The notes beneath the pieces were generated by a model. The model did not search any database. It worked only from the letters and a program-made list of their open reading frames with translations, and was not told the DNA's origin. 64,000 nucleotides of DNA from Paenibacillus_E allorhizoplanae (GTDB lineage: Bacteria; Bacillota; Bacilli; Paenibacillales; NBRC-103111). Location: positions 372,001 through 436,000 of the forward strand of contig NZ_CAKMMW010000004.1 of NCBI RefSeq assembly GCF_927798215.1. Reading direction: 5' to 3'. The position numbers and the translations under genes are program-made. Shown here one piece after another: positions 47,418 through 57,775 of this stretch. Position 1 is the stretch's first letter. Each line of letters opens with the position of its first letter.

Positions 47418-50400
47418 TCAATGCTCAGGCATTACATACTTTGCAAGGTGAGCAGAAGAACCAGAGCCAGCGATAATCGGTTTAAAGTGAATTTGGAACT
47501 CGAAATCCTCCGCCTTCAATGTATCTTTTGAAAGCACACCCGGGCCACAGCTAGCGCTACCGATCCCGTTTTGAGCTAAATCTAGATGTAGGTAGACACT
47601 GTCACGCTCCTTCAACTCATACGTATGTCGTGCCATTTCCAAATCTTCGCTCGTATAACGTCTGGCCGTAAACTCGAACTGAGGCGAACCTGCCGCCAGC
47701 AAACCAGCCCCCTGCTCATTTGTCAACGCAAGCCAGCGCGTATCGGTGCGGTTACCATTTTCCTGCGGAACGATGTAGTCTTCAAACAACTCACGCACAG
47801 ATGATCGATAGACACCAAACCTTACCGCCTGTTTCGAGTCGGCGTACGCTTCTCCTGGACCTTTGCCGTACCATTCGACCCGATCGCAATCATTTGGCAG
47901 TGCCATTCGCAGTCCAATACGAGGAAATGTTGCCGGAGCACCACTGCCCTCAACTGAACCTTTTATGTCGATCGTCACATCACCATTAGCATGAATCTTG
48001 TAGATATACAGGGTGTCAACAGACCATTTCAGAATTGGTGGCGCTACGCGTACTCTGCAGGTAATGGTAACGAACGTTCCCTGATCGTTTCCCTTCCAAT
48101 CAAAGTCCATGATTCGGTGCTGTAGCCAGTGCAGACCGAAATTTTTCCATATTACCGTCGCACGCCAGTCATTCTCCAAAGAGGTTCGCCAGTCACCGAT
48201 GGGCCTCATATCATTGTCTGTCGGGGCTCTCCACAAATCGAGCCTTGGCCCTTCCGTTATCAGTGAAACCCCAGCGTGCTGCCATCTTGCGATAACACCA
48301 AAAACTCGGTCAAAGTGGAGTTCAAAGTCGCCTCCCCTTACTTCAAGCATTACGCCATTTTCCGTTACAAATAGTGGCTTTAAACCAGACAAGTCAAGTT
48401 TAAGCTGATGTTGCGATCTGTTCGGGAGCTCAAACTGAGCCCACGCGACCTCATAGCCGCTTTGAGCCCACGCCGTCTCGGCAGCAAGCTGAAGGCTGAC
48501 ATTTAGCCAATAATCGGTCGCAGGTTGCAATCGATCTGGCAGTGTATAGCTGACGTTCACTATATCTGTCTCCCCCGGTAGGATGTCTGGCAATTCACTT
48601 TTTCCTGAGCTTAGCACTTTCCCATCCGCCATGACCGTCCAGACAAGTTGCAAATGATGCAAATTCACAAAATCGTACCGGTTCGTAAGTTTCAACTGTC
48701 CTGCTTGCAAATCCAGGGACTCAATCAATACCGGCTCGATTACCTTCTTAAGTTCCAGCAGTCCAGGCGAAGGAACGCGATCCGGGTTGACAAGACCATC
48801 AATGACAAAATTCGAATCGTTCGGATGGTCGTCAAAATCTCCGCCATAGACGAAAAATTCCTGACCATCAGCAGTCTGCTGCCGTATACCATGATCACAC
48901 CATTCCCACACAAATCCTCCCTGCAAACGCTTATAAGCGTAGAAGACATCCCAGTAGTCCTTCAAACCGCCTGGACCATTGCCCATCGCATGCGCATATT
49001 CGCAAAGAATGTGGGGCTTTCCGAGATCATCGCGTTTGCCGAGCTCAATTAACTTCTCAATTGAATAATACATGGTGCTGAACACATCGGCAGTTAAAGC
49101 CTCCCGATCCTCCGAATAATGTACCAATCGTGTCGAATCGTGTTCTTTTGTCCAGCGATACATCGCCGCATGATTACAGCCATAGTAGGATTCATTACCA
49201 AGTGACCAGAGAATAATAGAAGGATGGTTCTTGTCGCGTTCCACCATTCGTTCGATCCGATCCAGATACGCTGCCTCCCACTCAGGATCGTTGCTCAATT
49301 GAGTTGGGTTGTCAGTCCGATGGAAACCATGACACTCTAGATCCGCCTCATCGATGACATAGAGTCCGTACTCATCACATAAATCATAAAACCGTGAATC
49401 GTTCGGATAATGAGAGGTACGCACCGCATTAATATTATGTTGCTTCATCATCTCCACATCTTTTCGCATCCATGCAAGCGGTACAGTTCTCCCTAGATCG
49501 GGATGATGATCATGACGGTTAACCCCTTTTAACTTAATCGCCCTGCCGTTCACAAGTAGTAAGCCATCTTTCAATTCTACACAGCGGAAGCCAACACTCG
49601 GTGCAACTACCTGTGTATGATCTCCAATAATGCGTATTAACAGCCGATAGAGGTACGGGTCATCAGCGGACCATTTCCTAGGACTTCGAATGGAAAGTGT
49701 AAACGATGAATCCTGATCAAGCTGTATGCTATCGCCGTGGATTACTTTCTTAACATTTCCACCTTCTACATCTCTTCCCGCTGCATCAATTAGTTGTAAC
49801 TCAATTCGCAAGTCCGTTTGCGGATCTGAACTCATACTTTTCAACTGCAATTGAACCTCGAGTTTAGCATGGCAATAGTCGCTGTCCAGAACCGTTCGAA
49901 TGGTATAATCATATAAGTGCGTTTGCGGCGCAGATGTCAAATACACATCACGGAATATCCCACTCAGCCACCACATATCCTGATCTTCAAGGTACGAGCC
50001 GTCTGACCACTGCATAACGCGCACCGCAAGAACATTCGTTCCCTCATGGATCAGATCTGTAATATCAAATTGTGCAGGCATGCGGCTTCCTTTACTGAAT
50101 CCTACCTCACGTCCATTTACCCATACGTAAAAAGCACTGTCCACACCTTCAAAATGGAGCATAATGCGCTGCCCGCTCCAGCTGCTCGAAACAGTAAATT
50201 CACGTCGGTAAGAACCTGTAGGATTTTCCGTTGGCACAAGCGGCGGTACAACCGGGAATGGGTAGACGACGTTCGAATAGTGTGGCTTTCCGTAGCCATG
50301 CATCTGCCAACAGGAAGGAACCAACAGATCATCCCATCCGCTAACGTCGAACGCTTCCAAATGAAAGTTGGAGGGTGCGTGCGCAGGTGTTTGCGCGTAA

Positions 50401-50555
50401 TGAAACTTCCATTTACCATTTATCGGCATATAGTATGGGGAGGCTTCTCTATCATTAATTAAAGCATTTTCATCATCATCGAAAAGAATGAATGCGGCTC
50501 TTGCCGGTAGACGATTCCGATGCAGCAGCTTATGATTTTCCCAGTCATTTCTCAT
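47418..50555 (-). CDS. GH2 beta-galactosidase, LacZ type
   Basis: The protein has 1045 residues, the length of LacZ. Domain order is sugar-binding jelly roll (residues 40-220), Ig-like domain, TIM barrel with acid/base Glu in IILWSLGNESYYG and nucleophile Glu in HILCEYAHAMGNGPGGL, then a second Ig-like domain and the small-chain beta-sandwich (from about 760). There is no signal peptide, so it acts on sugars inside the cell. It is the last gene of the polysaccharide locus, 71 bp after an SGNH esterase. It might process galactosides or other beta-glycosides released by the extracellular enzymes. Substrate is not certain from sequence. Confidence 0.92.
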   Translation of the reverse strand: MRNDWENHKLLHRNRLPARAAFILFDDDENALINDREASPYYMPINGKWKFHYAQTPAHAPSNFHLEAFDVSGWDDLLVPSCWQMHGYGKPHYSNVVYPFPVVPPLVPTENPTGSYRREFTVSSSWSGQRIMLHFEGVDSAFYVWVNGREVGFSKGSRMPAQFDITDLIHEGTNVLAVRVMQWSDGSYLEDQDMWWLSGIFRDVYLTSAPQTHLYDYTIRTVLDSDYCHAKLEVQLQLKSMSSDPQTDLRIELQLIDAAGRDVEGGNVKKVIHGDSIQLDQDSSFTLSIRSPRKWSADDPYLYRLLIRIIGDHTQVVAPSVGFRCVELKDGLLLVNGRAIKLKGVNRHDHHPDLGRTVPLAWMRKDVEMMKQHNINAVRTSHYPNDSRFYDLCDEYGLYVIDEADLECHGFHRTDNPTQLSNDPEWEAAYLDRIERMVERDKNHPSIILWSLGNESYYGCNHAAMYRWTKEHDSTRLVHYSEDREALTADVFSTMYYSIEKLIELGKRDDLGKPHILCEYAHAMGNGPGGLKDYWDVFYAYKRLQGGFVWEWCDHGIRQQTADGQEFFVYGGDFDDHPNDSNFVIDGLVNPDRVPSPGLLELKKVIEPVLIESLDLQAGQLKLTNRYDFVNLHHLQLVWTVMADGKVLSSGKSELPDILPGETDIVNVSYTLPDRLQPATDYWLNVSLQLAAETAWAQSGYEVAWAQFELPNRSQHQLKLDLSGLKPLFVTENGVMLEVRGGDFELHFDRVFGVIARWQHAGVSLITEGPRLDLWRAPTDNDMRPIGDWRTSLENDWRATVIWKNFGLHWLQHRIMDFDWKGNDQGTFVTITCRVRVAPPILKWSVDTLYIYKIHANGDVTIDIKGSVEGSGAPATFPRIGLRMALPNDCDRVEWYGKGPGEAYADSKQAVRFGVYRSSVRELFEDYIVPQENGNRTDTRWLALTNEQGAGLLAAGSPQFEFTARRYTSEDLEMARHTYELKERDSVYLHLDLAQNGIGSASCGPGVLSKDTLKAEDFEFQIHFKPIIAGSGSSAHLAKYVMPEH

Positions 50556-50626
50556 CTCACATCAACACTCCTATTCACATAAATAAAGCGTAATCAGTTT
50601 CTCTAGCCCACTACTGTGGCTGTGCA

Positions 50627-51637
50627 TTAGCGACCAAGCGCTCGCAGTGCATGTCGCCACAATTCAACAGCATAATGACTAAAACCTTCGTCCGTTGGAT
50701 GGACGCCATCTGAGAACAAATAAGACAAGCCAGGCACCAGTCCGATGCCATCTACAACTTGCACATGAGACATTCCTACCGCGGCGTCGGCGATTGCGTT
50801 CCTTACATCACTCAAAGTGCATGCAGCTATTTGCTCATACTCCTTATGATGCCAGATCGGTGTAATTAGAAGAATCGGTACGCCCTGGTAACGTGCACCG
50901 ACGCGCTCCAATAATCTCCGAGCATTTTCCTTAATTTCACTCGCCGTTTTGTTTTTGGACCAATCATTAACACCGTAAGCAATTGTTATCAGCGTAGGTT
51001 CGAACGAAAGCTCAGGGTCAAAACTATCTGGGTCAAAATCATGCCCGCCTACACCTTGATTAAGCAATTCTGCATTTAATAGCCGGGCTAGACGTAGAGC
51101 AAATCCGCCAGCAGGATTATGGGAATCAATCCCTTGTGTAATCGAATCACCGATGCAGAGCAACTGCATGGAACGGCGATCTTCTGGGGGGCTTGCAAAT
51201 GCGCCGGGGGAAAGCCTGACATCAGTAATGGTAAGATCTACACATTGCGACAAATAAATGTCAACGCTTCGAGGTTTGCCATCTTTCGCCATCGGATGCA
51301 AGTCAAAACGGAATGAGACAACTCTTGGCAATGGACCTAGCGGATCACAAGTAGCTAATTTTGACCAACGATCTTCTACCGTCGCCATAACAAGTAAGCG
51401 ATCACGCATAGCGGCTTCGGCCTGTATATCTAGTTCGATCCATGTGGCATCAGTAAATAGGGAGATACTAACACCTGCTGGGCATTGCGAGCGCAGACGA
51501 TACGACTCATCACGACTGAAATGCTCCAATTGACGTTTGGTGAAACGCACAGGCTTCACACCTCTATCTGTTTTCACTAATCGAATTAAATTCCTATAAT
51601 AAGCTTGTTGTTTCCAAAACGGAACTTCTTCGTTCAT
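50627..51637 (-). CDS. Two-domain SGNH esterase, probably carbohydrate deacetylase
   Basis: The protein has 336 residues. The N-terminal 150 residues form a beta-rich domain. An SGNH domain follows with Ser165 in CIGDSITQGI, Gly in NQGVGG, Asn in AYGVNDWS, and the DGVHPTDEG motif supplying Asp/His. This layout matches two-domain acetyl esterases acting on polysaccharide fragments. No signal peptide is seen. It lies between the AraC regulator and the GH2 gene on the same strand. It probably removes acetyl groups from imported oligosaccharides. Confidence 0.85.
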   Translation of the reverse strand: MNEEVPFWKQQAYYRNLIRLVKTDRGVKPVRFTKRQLEHFSRDESYRLRSQCPAGVSISLFTDATWIELDIQAEAAMRDRLLVMATVEDRWSKLATCDPLGPLPRVVSFRFDLHPMAKDGKPRSVDIYLSQCVDLTITDVRLSPGAFASPPEDRRSMQLLCIGDSITQGIDSHNPAGGFALRLARLLNAELLNQGVGGHDFDPDSFDPELSFEPTLITIAYGVNDWSKNKTASEIKENARRLLERVGARYQGVPILLITPIWHHKEYEQIAACTLSDVRNAIADAAVGMSHVQVVDGIGLVPGLSYLFSDGVHPTDEGFSHYAVELWRHALRALGR

Positions 51638-51677
51638 ATTGTTCTCCCTATCGCTCCAGTCGAGGCGCGTTTATATT

Positions 51678-53894
51678 TTATTGATGTACCTTTCGATAAT
51701 CTCCGGGTGTTACTCCTACCGTCTTCTTGAACGTCCTAATAAACGATATCGGTTGCAGGTACCCAACCATAACGGAAATTTCATGAATAGGTAGATTTCC
51801 ATCTCGAAGCAACTCCTTGGCATGTTCCATTCTCACTTGGCAGAGATAGACTACGAATTTTTCACCGAATTCTGACTTGAATAGCAAGCTTAAACTGGAA
51901 GCATTCATATTAAACTTTTCACTTAACATCGACAAAGATAGGTCCGGATTATCAAAATGCTCCTCAATATATTCCCTAACTCGACGAACAATAGCATGAT
52001 TTCCTTTTTCTTCCCTCAAACTCTTCATTTTTCTATCGCAAGAAGTCAGCCGTTCTAAATAAAAGGATTCCACTTCGTCCAGCGTTTCGAGCGATTCCAT
52101 TCTCTCTATCCACTGTATTCGGAATTCGTTGTTCCACAGAGTCTGATAAACAGGCGGCAGTTCTGTCATTTCTCGATGGAAGAAGAAATTCATATAAATT
52201 AATACGCTATCGATTTCCTCTTTGGGAAGCAACAGTGATCTCAATCCGTCAAACAGTAATTTCAGCTCTTCCTGCCATTTTTCACTTCCTACACGGAAGG
52301 CCTGGGCAATCGTACGAACATATTGTAAATATACGAACATATCATCATGAGACAGCACATCGATCTCCCAATGACCGATTACCCGATTACTGCCTAGAGC
52401 TGATTTATAACTAAGCACCTTGAGGGCGGTATCATAGGATACAGATACTGCGCTTGCCTCTGTTACCGCTTCACCGATGCCTAATGTTACCGTAAGTTTT
52501 AAATTATTCTGAAGCCACTCACGGATTTGCTCAGACTGCGTCAAAATACGGCTACCCAATTGGTGTTGTAGCTCTTCGTCATTTCCGAAATAGATCACGC
52601 ACAATCGATGATTTGTAACCCATTCTTGCCAAATGCGAAGCGAATCTGCTTTTGCGGTTTCATCTACAACCTTCGTTAAAATATACTTAAACAACCCCTG
52701 GTCCGCGTGGGAATACTGACTAATAAATTCCGAATATTTATCTATCTCAATAATACTAACGGATGCGCAGGTGAATACATCGATCTCTAGTTCGCGAAGC
52801 GACACGTTCCATTCCTCTTGGTTAATTGATTCGACACCTTCAACTAGCTGTTGGAACAAGCGCAATCGTCGAAACCGATTGTTTTCCTGGTTACGATTCT
52901 CGTAATCTTCCGAAGCCTCGATCATATTACTCAGCGTATAATCTATATAGCTTAGGTCGTCCACTGACGCTTCTTGTATGAATGAATTTTTATGTTGTTG
53001 ATTGTATTTTTGAATTCGGGACATCATAGTTTCAATTGGCTTATAATTTTTACGAGAAATATAGATGATCCACCAAATTCCGATAAGTAGCCCAAGAAAA
53101 CCAAGCATGACCCAACCACTAGTGATGTAGCTGAATACATTCCCCATAATTTCTTCTTTTAAACCACTTTTATAGGTCCATCCCGTATAGTTAGAGGTTA
53201 CAACGATGTCATCCTCATGCGACGACCGTCCCCCTTGCCTGAACATTTCAACTCCTGCACGGTCAGATACCGAAATATAGCTGACATCAGATTGCCCAAA
53301 TTTATCTAAATATTGCTGAATGGAATCCACTTTTACATTAACAACTAGAAGTGCAGTACCTTTTCCGGTAAGTGGAATGCCCTTCGCTATGGAGATAACC
53401 GTTTTTTTTTCGTTCCCGATCTTGAAGGTACGAAAAGTGCGGGGATCGCTCCAACCTTTCGAAAGTGCTGACAAGTTTGCTTCAACAAAGGATCCGTCGG
53501 CGGATTGCTCGAGCGTCAGTTTCGTCTGATCAGTAACAATTGTCCCGTCTCCTGCTCGATATATGTAGATCGAGTCTATCAAGGAATTCGTGGAGACCAT
53601 GCCTTGCAGAAGCTGAGACAAGTCAACAATGAATTCTGGCGAACTCTCCATACTAGCGAATGAGGTTGGCTTTGTATTTCTAGAAATCATCTCTATCATC
53701 ATAATTTCAATTGAGCGCAATGACGTGTCGATGTTGTTCTGAAGATTTTGCGCGTAGATCTGGCTTGATTTCACCGCATTTCTCTGTGAAAGCTCGCTCA
53801 ATTGGATAATACCGATAAACACAAAAAGGCAACCGATCAGGATAAGAACGGGCAAATATGAAATAAGCAAGCGATGAAACCAATTTCTGCTCAT
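51678..53894 (-). CDS. Membrane-anchored AraC-family regulator with sensor domain
   Basis: The protein has 738 residues. A helix at about 10-32, an extracellular Cache-like domain (33-260), a second helix (about 265-285), a long cytoplasmic middle region, and a C-terminal AraC helix-turn-helix (about 640-738; LSLSMLSEKFNMNASSLSLLF, HEISVMVGYLQPISFIRTF, in parts) are visible. Such one-component regulators next to SBP and LplB/LplC permeases sense sugar at the cell surface in Paenibacillus. It should control the adjacent ABC transporter and glycosidase genes. The ribosome binding site AAAGGAG is good. Confidence 0.9.
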   Translation of the reverse strand: MSRNWFHRLLISYLPVLILIGCLFVFIGIIQLSELSQRNAVKSSQIYAQNLQNNIDTSLRSIEIMMIEMISRNTKPTSFASMESSPEFIVDLSQLLQGMVSTNSLIDSIYIYRAGDGTIVTDQTKLTLEQSADGSFVEANLSALSKGWSDPRTFRTFKIGNEKKTVISIAKGIPLTGKGTALLVVNVKVDSIQQYLDKFGQSDVSYISVSDRAGVEMFRQGGRSSHEDDIVVTSNYTGWTYKSGLKEEIMGNVFSYITSGWVMLGFLGLLIGIWWIIYISRKNYKPIETMMSRIQKYNQQHKNSFIQEASVDDLSYIDYTLSNMIEASEDYENRNQENNRFRRLRLFQQLVEGVESINQEEWNVSLRELEIDVFTCASVSIIEIDKYSEFISQYSHADQGLFKYILTKVVDETAKADSLRIWQEWVTNHRLCVIYFGNDEELQHQLGSRILTQSEQIREWLQNNLKLTVTLGIGEAVTEASAVSVSYDTALKVLSYKSALGSNRVIGHWEIDVLSHDDMFVYLQYVRTIAQAFRVGSEKWQEELKLLFDGLRSLLLPKEEIDSVLIYMNFFFHREMTELPPVYQTLWNNEFRIQWIERMESLETLDEVESFYLERLTSCDRKMKSLREEKGNHAIVRRVREYIEEHFDNPDLSLSMLSEKFNMNASSLSLLFKSEFGEKFVVYLCQVRMEHAKELLRDGNLPIHEISVMVGYLQPISFIRTFKKTVGVTPGDYRKVHQ

Positions 53895-53962
53895 AGATGT
53901 TACACTCCTTTCGACAAATACCGTCTTCAGTTTAGCACACCTAAAGCCAGGAATTGTAATGG

Positions 53963-53998
53963 AAACGGAAGGCGAGCGTTGACACTCGCCTTCCGTTT
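53963..53998 (-). terminator. Terminator after the SBP gene
   Basis: AAACGGAAGGCGAG (53963-53976) and CTCGCCTTCCGTTT (53985-53998) form a perfect 14-bp stem directly after the stop. A T-rich tail is weak. It separates the ABC transporter transcript from the AraC gene. Confidence 0.7.
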
Positions 53999-54002
53999 AT
54001 GG

Positions 54003-55688
54003 TTATTTCACATATTTATAATAATCCTTGGTGAAAATAACGCCTTTGTTTTTGTAATCTGTATAAGCTTTGCCGTAGAAGTCGTCGATTTTCTTGCCGC
54101 CGGCTTTTTCCCAAGCATCTTTCGCATCTTTCATCGCTTGCTCGTTTGTATAGGTTGCGCCGCTGACAACCGCTTTCGTAAAGATATTGATGAGCGTCGT
54201 TTTCACGGAATTATCGATGACGTTCAAATCATCTGGTAGTGCTAGCGGAAGCGTTATATCGTTGAAGAACGGATGTTCTGGCGTAGCGTAGAACTTCCTG
54301 CCTTGACTTATTAGCTCAGCATACTTCTTGTCTAACGGCTTGCTGACATCCAATATTGATTGGGTAAATGATTCACATTTGCTCAACTTATTCACTTGGT
54401 TAATGACTAAGAAATCCGCGTTCCAGTCTTTTTCCTTCTTGTTCTTATCTGTATCGATCGGTTTCGGACATCCTGCAGCATCCAGCTTGTAATTAACGCC
54501 TTCCATGCCGTATTTCAAAGTGGTATATGTCTCGTCTTTCAGCATCCACTCGACGTACTTCATCACCGCTTCCACATTTTTGGAAGTCGCATTGACTGCC
54601 AGCATTAACTGGAACGGTGTTGCGCCAGGAGGCGCGAATTGTCCGAATTCGGTTTTGGGAAACGGCAACAACGCGACGTCTGCATTCGGATTGTTTTTCG
54701 AAAACGTATCATAAGTGCTGAATCCTTTAACAGCTTCCAAATTGTCGCCGATATACATGCCAAGCTTACCGTTTACCCAATCCTGCTTCGCCATCTCGCC
54801 GTTCTTATCTGCGAAGAAATCTTTGTTAACAGCTCCTGCGTCATATAGGCGTTTCTTTAAGACCTGGGAAGCTTGGAGCCTATCCCATGAATGCACAAAT
54901 TGATCGTTCTGCAGGTGAAACATATTAATAGAAGCAGCAGCACCAGAACCAGGGCTGGTGATATCGCCTACACCATAGAAGAAATCGACGTCGGTTAATG
55001 TCGATCCATACGTATCCTTCTTGCCGTTGCCATCTGGATCCTGCTCGGTAAACGCCTTGGCTACTTGATAGAATTCTTCCGCGGTATTAGGCATTGGAAG
55101 CTTAAGCTTATCGAGCCAATCTTTACGTACCATCAGATAATGGTTAGTAACCATCTCGGGGAACATGCGTCCAAAGAAATACGTCTTGTCATTAAATGTA
55201 GTCTTTGTTTTAAGAATCGGGTTATCCGCCAAAATTTTCTTGTAAGTCGGCGCATATTTCTCGATTGCATCATCAAGCGGCATTAATTGCCCTTTTCCCG
55301 CCAGTTCTTTCATATAAGCTTCGGAATACTCAAAAATCAAGTCCGGTGCTTCGCCTGAAGCGAACAATACGTTCCACTTCTCCGGAGAGTTATTTCGCTG
55401 TACAGGGACAAACTCGACTTCGACCGGCGCGTTTTCGTTGATCCACTTGGTCCAGCGGTTATCCGTAATTTTCCCTTCTCCCTCAGGTACATTGTTGCGA
55501 TCGTAAACCGAAACTTTAATTTTCGGTTTTGGCCCTTTTGGTGTCGTTGTTGTGGTATTGTCCTTTGCTCCTGTTTTACCTGCATCCTCCGTCTTGCTAG
55601 CGTTGCTGCAAGCGGCAAGTAACATGCTGCTCGTCAACAATAATATTAATGATGTAGTAACCGATTTTTTCACTCTTCGATTGTTCAT
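54003..55688 (-). CDS. Extracellular solute-binding lipoprotein (CUT1-type)
   Basis: The protein has 561 residues. It has a lipoprotein signal with lipobox LLAAC (Cys27), followed by a Thr/Lys-rich linker and a class-I solute-binding domain (for example FASGEAPDLIFEYSEAYMKEL, in parts). It resembles LplA-like proteins of Paenibacillus that bind oligosaccharides. It is transcribed with the two permease genes. No ATPase gene is present, so a shared MsmX-type ATPase is likely. A terminator follows. Confidence 0.92.
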   Translation of the reverse strand: MNNRRVKKSVTTSLILLLTSSMLLAACSNASKTEDAGKTGAKDNTTTTTPKGPKPKIKVSVYDRNNVPEGEGKITDNRWTKWINENAPVEVEFVPVQRNNSPEKWNVLFASGEAPDLIFEYSEAYMKELAGKGQLMPLDDAIEKYAPTYKKILADNPILKTKTTFNDKTYFFGRMFPEMVTNHYLMVRKDWLDKLKLPMPNTAEEFYQVAKAFTEQDPDGNGKKDTYGSTLTDVDFFYGVGDITSPGSGAAASINMFHLQNDQFVHSWDRLQASQVLKKRLYDAGAVNKDFFADKNGEMAKQDWVNGKLGMYIGDNLEAVKGFSTYDTFSKNNPNADVALLPFPKTEFGQFAPPGATPFQLMLAVNATSKNVEAVMKYVEWMLKDETYTTLKYGMEGVNYKLDAAGCPKPIDTDKNKKEKDWNADFLVINQVNKLSKCESFTQSILDVSKPLDKKYAELISQGRKFYATPEHPFFNDITLPLALPDDLNVIDNSVKTTLINIFTKAVVSGATYTNEQAMKDAKDAWEKAGGKKIDDFYGKAYTDYKNKGVIFTKDYYKYVK

Positions 55689-55805
55689 ATCGCAGACACA
55701 CCCCTTTAGTATTTTGTTTCAACTGACTATTGATGCTTCTCTTCACTGGCTGTTCGCTTTACGTTCCTAGCATCACCTCCCTTGCAGAGTCAAATACGAA
55801 CGGAA

Positions 55806-56681
55806 CTATCCTTTGACCGCTCCGATCAGCATGCCTTTGACGAAAAAACGCTGCATGAAAGGATAAATAATGAGCATTGGAAGCGTTATCGCTACAATCC
55901 CTGCAGATTTCAGCCCATCCGAAGCAAGCATAATTGCCAAATCGGGCCTCGTGTTCGTCACTTCAGAAAGCAAAGTCTCACTCTGGATAATTTGTTGTAC
56001 GAGTACCGACATGTTATGTTTGTCCGAATTGCTAATGAAGATCAATACACTATTGAAAGCATTCCAATAGGACACTGCGTAAAATAAAGATATCGCTGCC
56101 AATACGGGAATCGATAGTGGCAGAACGATCTGCATTAGAAGTCTCCATTCCGAACATCCATCGATACGCGACGCCTCGTCCAGCTCCTCGGGCAGACCCT
56201 CGAAGAAGGTTCTTAAAACCAACATATTCCACACGCTAACAAGTCCCGTCAACCAAAGTGCCCAGTACGAATTGATTAGTCCCAAGGTCTTCAGTAGCAA
56301 ATAGGTCGGGATGATGCCGCCGGCAAAAAGTATGGTAAATATAATGACAAAGGAGTAAAATTTACGACCGATAAAATATCGTTTGGATAACGGATAGGCG
56401 GCCAATACGGAAGTGAACAAACTGAGTACGGTACCTACAACAGTGATGATCACACTATTACGTAAAGCTTGAAACACCGGCGTTTCTTCGAATAATACTT
56501 TGTAATAATTGAGCTGGAAATGGACTGGCCATAACCCTACCGATCCGGAAGCAACCGCGTTTTTATCACTGAACGAAACCGCGGCGATATGGATCAGTGG
56601 TAACACACAGCTAAGTCCAATCAAAAACAGAATGATATAATTGATGCCAAAAAACAGTTTTTCTCCCTTTGTATGCTTCAT
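55806..56681 (-). CDS. ABC sugar permease, LplC/YtcP type
   Basis: The protein has 291 residues with six membrane helices. The permease EAA loop is EELDEASRIDGCSEWRLLMQIVLPLS, in parts. ATG at 56681 follows AAGGAGGGG, and the longer frame to 56792 has no site of its own. It pairs with the permease just upstream (13 bp gap) to import oligosaccharides bound by the lipoprotein. Confidence 0.93.
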   Translation of the reverse strand: MKHTKGEKLFFGINYIILFLIGLSCVLPLIHIAAVSFSDKNAVASGSVGLWPVHFQLNYYKVLFEETPVFQALRNSVIITVVGTVLSLFTSVLAAYPLSKRYFIGRKFYSFVIIFTILFAGGIIPTYLLLKTLGLINSYWALWLTGLVSVWNMLVLRTFFEGLPEELDEASRIDGCSEWRLLMQIVLPLSIPVLAAISLFYAVSYWNAFNSVLIFISNSDKHNMSVLVQQIIQSETLLSEVTNTRPDLAIMLASDGLKSAGIVAITLPMLIIYPFMQRFFVKGMLIGAVKG

Positions 56682-56694
56682 GAACTTCCCCTCC

Positions 56695-57678
56695 TTACCA
56701 TAAACCTTGTCCGAACCGTCTTGCGATCCAGTTAGCCGTAATAACAAGTACGAGCCCGACAAATGATTCAAATAACCCCATAGCTGAGGCAAGACTGAAT
56801 TGTCCTTGCTGAATGCCGATCTTGTAAATATAGGTGCTCATAACCTCTGATATTTCGCCGACCGTACTATTTTGAAGTACATAGACTTGATCGAAGCCTA
56901 ATTCCATTAATTTGCCGATTTGCAGGATGAGCAAAATGATAGCGGTAGGAACTATGCCTGGCAGCGTAATATGGATCATCTGCTTCCATTTGTTCGCTCC
57001 ATCTATACTCGCAGCCTCGTATAAGCTATGATCGATCGACGCGAGAGCAGCTAAATAAATAATGCAACCCCAACCCGCTTCTTTCCATATCCCGGAAGAC
57101 AGGAAAATGGTTAGCCAAGAAAATTCCTTGTATAAGAAGGGATAGGTGAATCCAAATATGCTCAACAGCCAATGATTAACAACACCAGTTTTCACCGAGA
57201 ACAGCGAAAGTACAACGCCGCTGACGATAACCCAATTTAAAAAATGCGGTAAGTAGACGAAAGTTTGTATCATACGTTTGAACGGCAGCTTTCGCACTTC
57301 ATTTAGAAGAAGAGCCAACAGGATCGGCGCTGGGAATCCGACAATAATACTGAGTCCGCTTAACAGCAATGTATTCCATATAATGTCCAGCATTTGATCC
57401 GTGCTGAAAATGAGCTTGAACATACTGAGTCCTGCCCATGGACTTCCCCAGATTCCCTTTATGAACGTATACTTCTTAAACGCGATGATAAGGCCAGCCA
57501 TAGGAAAATACTTGAACACGATAAAATAAATCATAACTGGCAGAAACATTAGATATAAGGGGATATTCTGCTTCAATACCCGCTTTGTATACTTTCTTAC
57601 CAACCAACTGCTTTTGGCGTCTAGTGGTTGTCTATTAACGTTGATTGATGAATTATTGAAACTGTCAACATTTTTCAC
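56695..57678 (-). CDS. ABC sugar permease, LplB type
   Basis: The protein has 327 residues with six helices. The EAA loop is LYEAASIDGANKWKQMIHITLPGI, in parts. The start appears to be GTG at 57678 behind GAGGGG. The N terminus is long and cytoplasmic, as is common in LplB. It is the first gene of the permease-permease-SBP transcript; the upstream 97 bp probably hold its promoter. Confidence 0.92.
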   Translation of the reverse strand: MKNVDSFNNSSINVNRQPLDAKSSWLVRKYTKRVLKQNIPLYLMFLPVMIYFIVFKYFPMAGLIIAFKKYTFIKGIWGSPWAGLSMFKLIFSTDQMLDIIWNTLLLSGLSIIVGFPAPILLALLLNEVRKLPFKRMIQTFVYLPHFLNWVIVSGVVLSLFSVKTGVVNHWLLSIFGFTYPFLYKEFSWLTIFLSSGIWKEAGWGCIIYLAALASIDHSLYEAASIDGANKWKQMIHITLPGIVPTAIILLILQIGKLMELGFDQVYVLQNSTVGEISEVMSTYIYKIGIQQGQFSLASAMGLFESFVGLVLVITANWIARRFGQGLW

Positions 57679-57775
57679 GACTTTGTCACTTCCCCTCTTT
57701 CGAATTGAACCAAGCGTATAGGATAAAGCTTAACGGTTCAATAAACATGTTTTTACGAGGCTAACAATTTCTCTT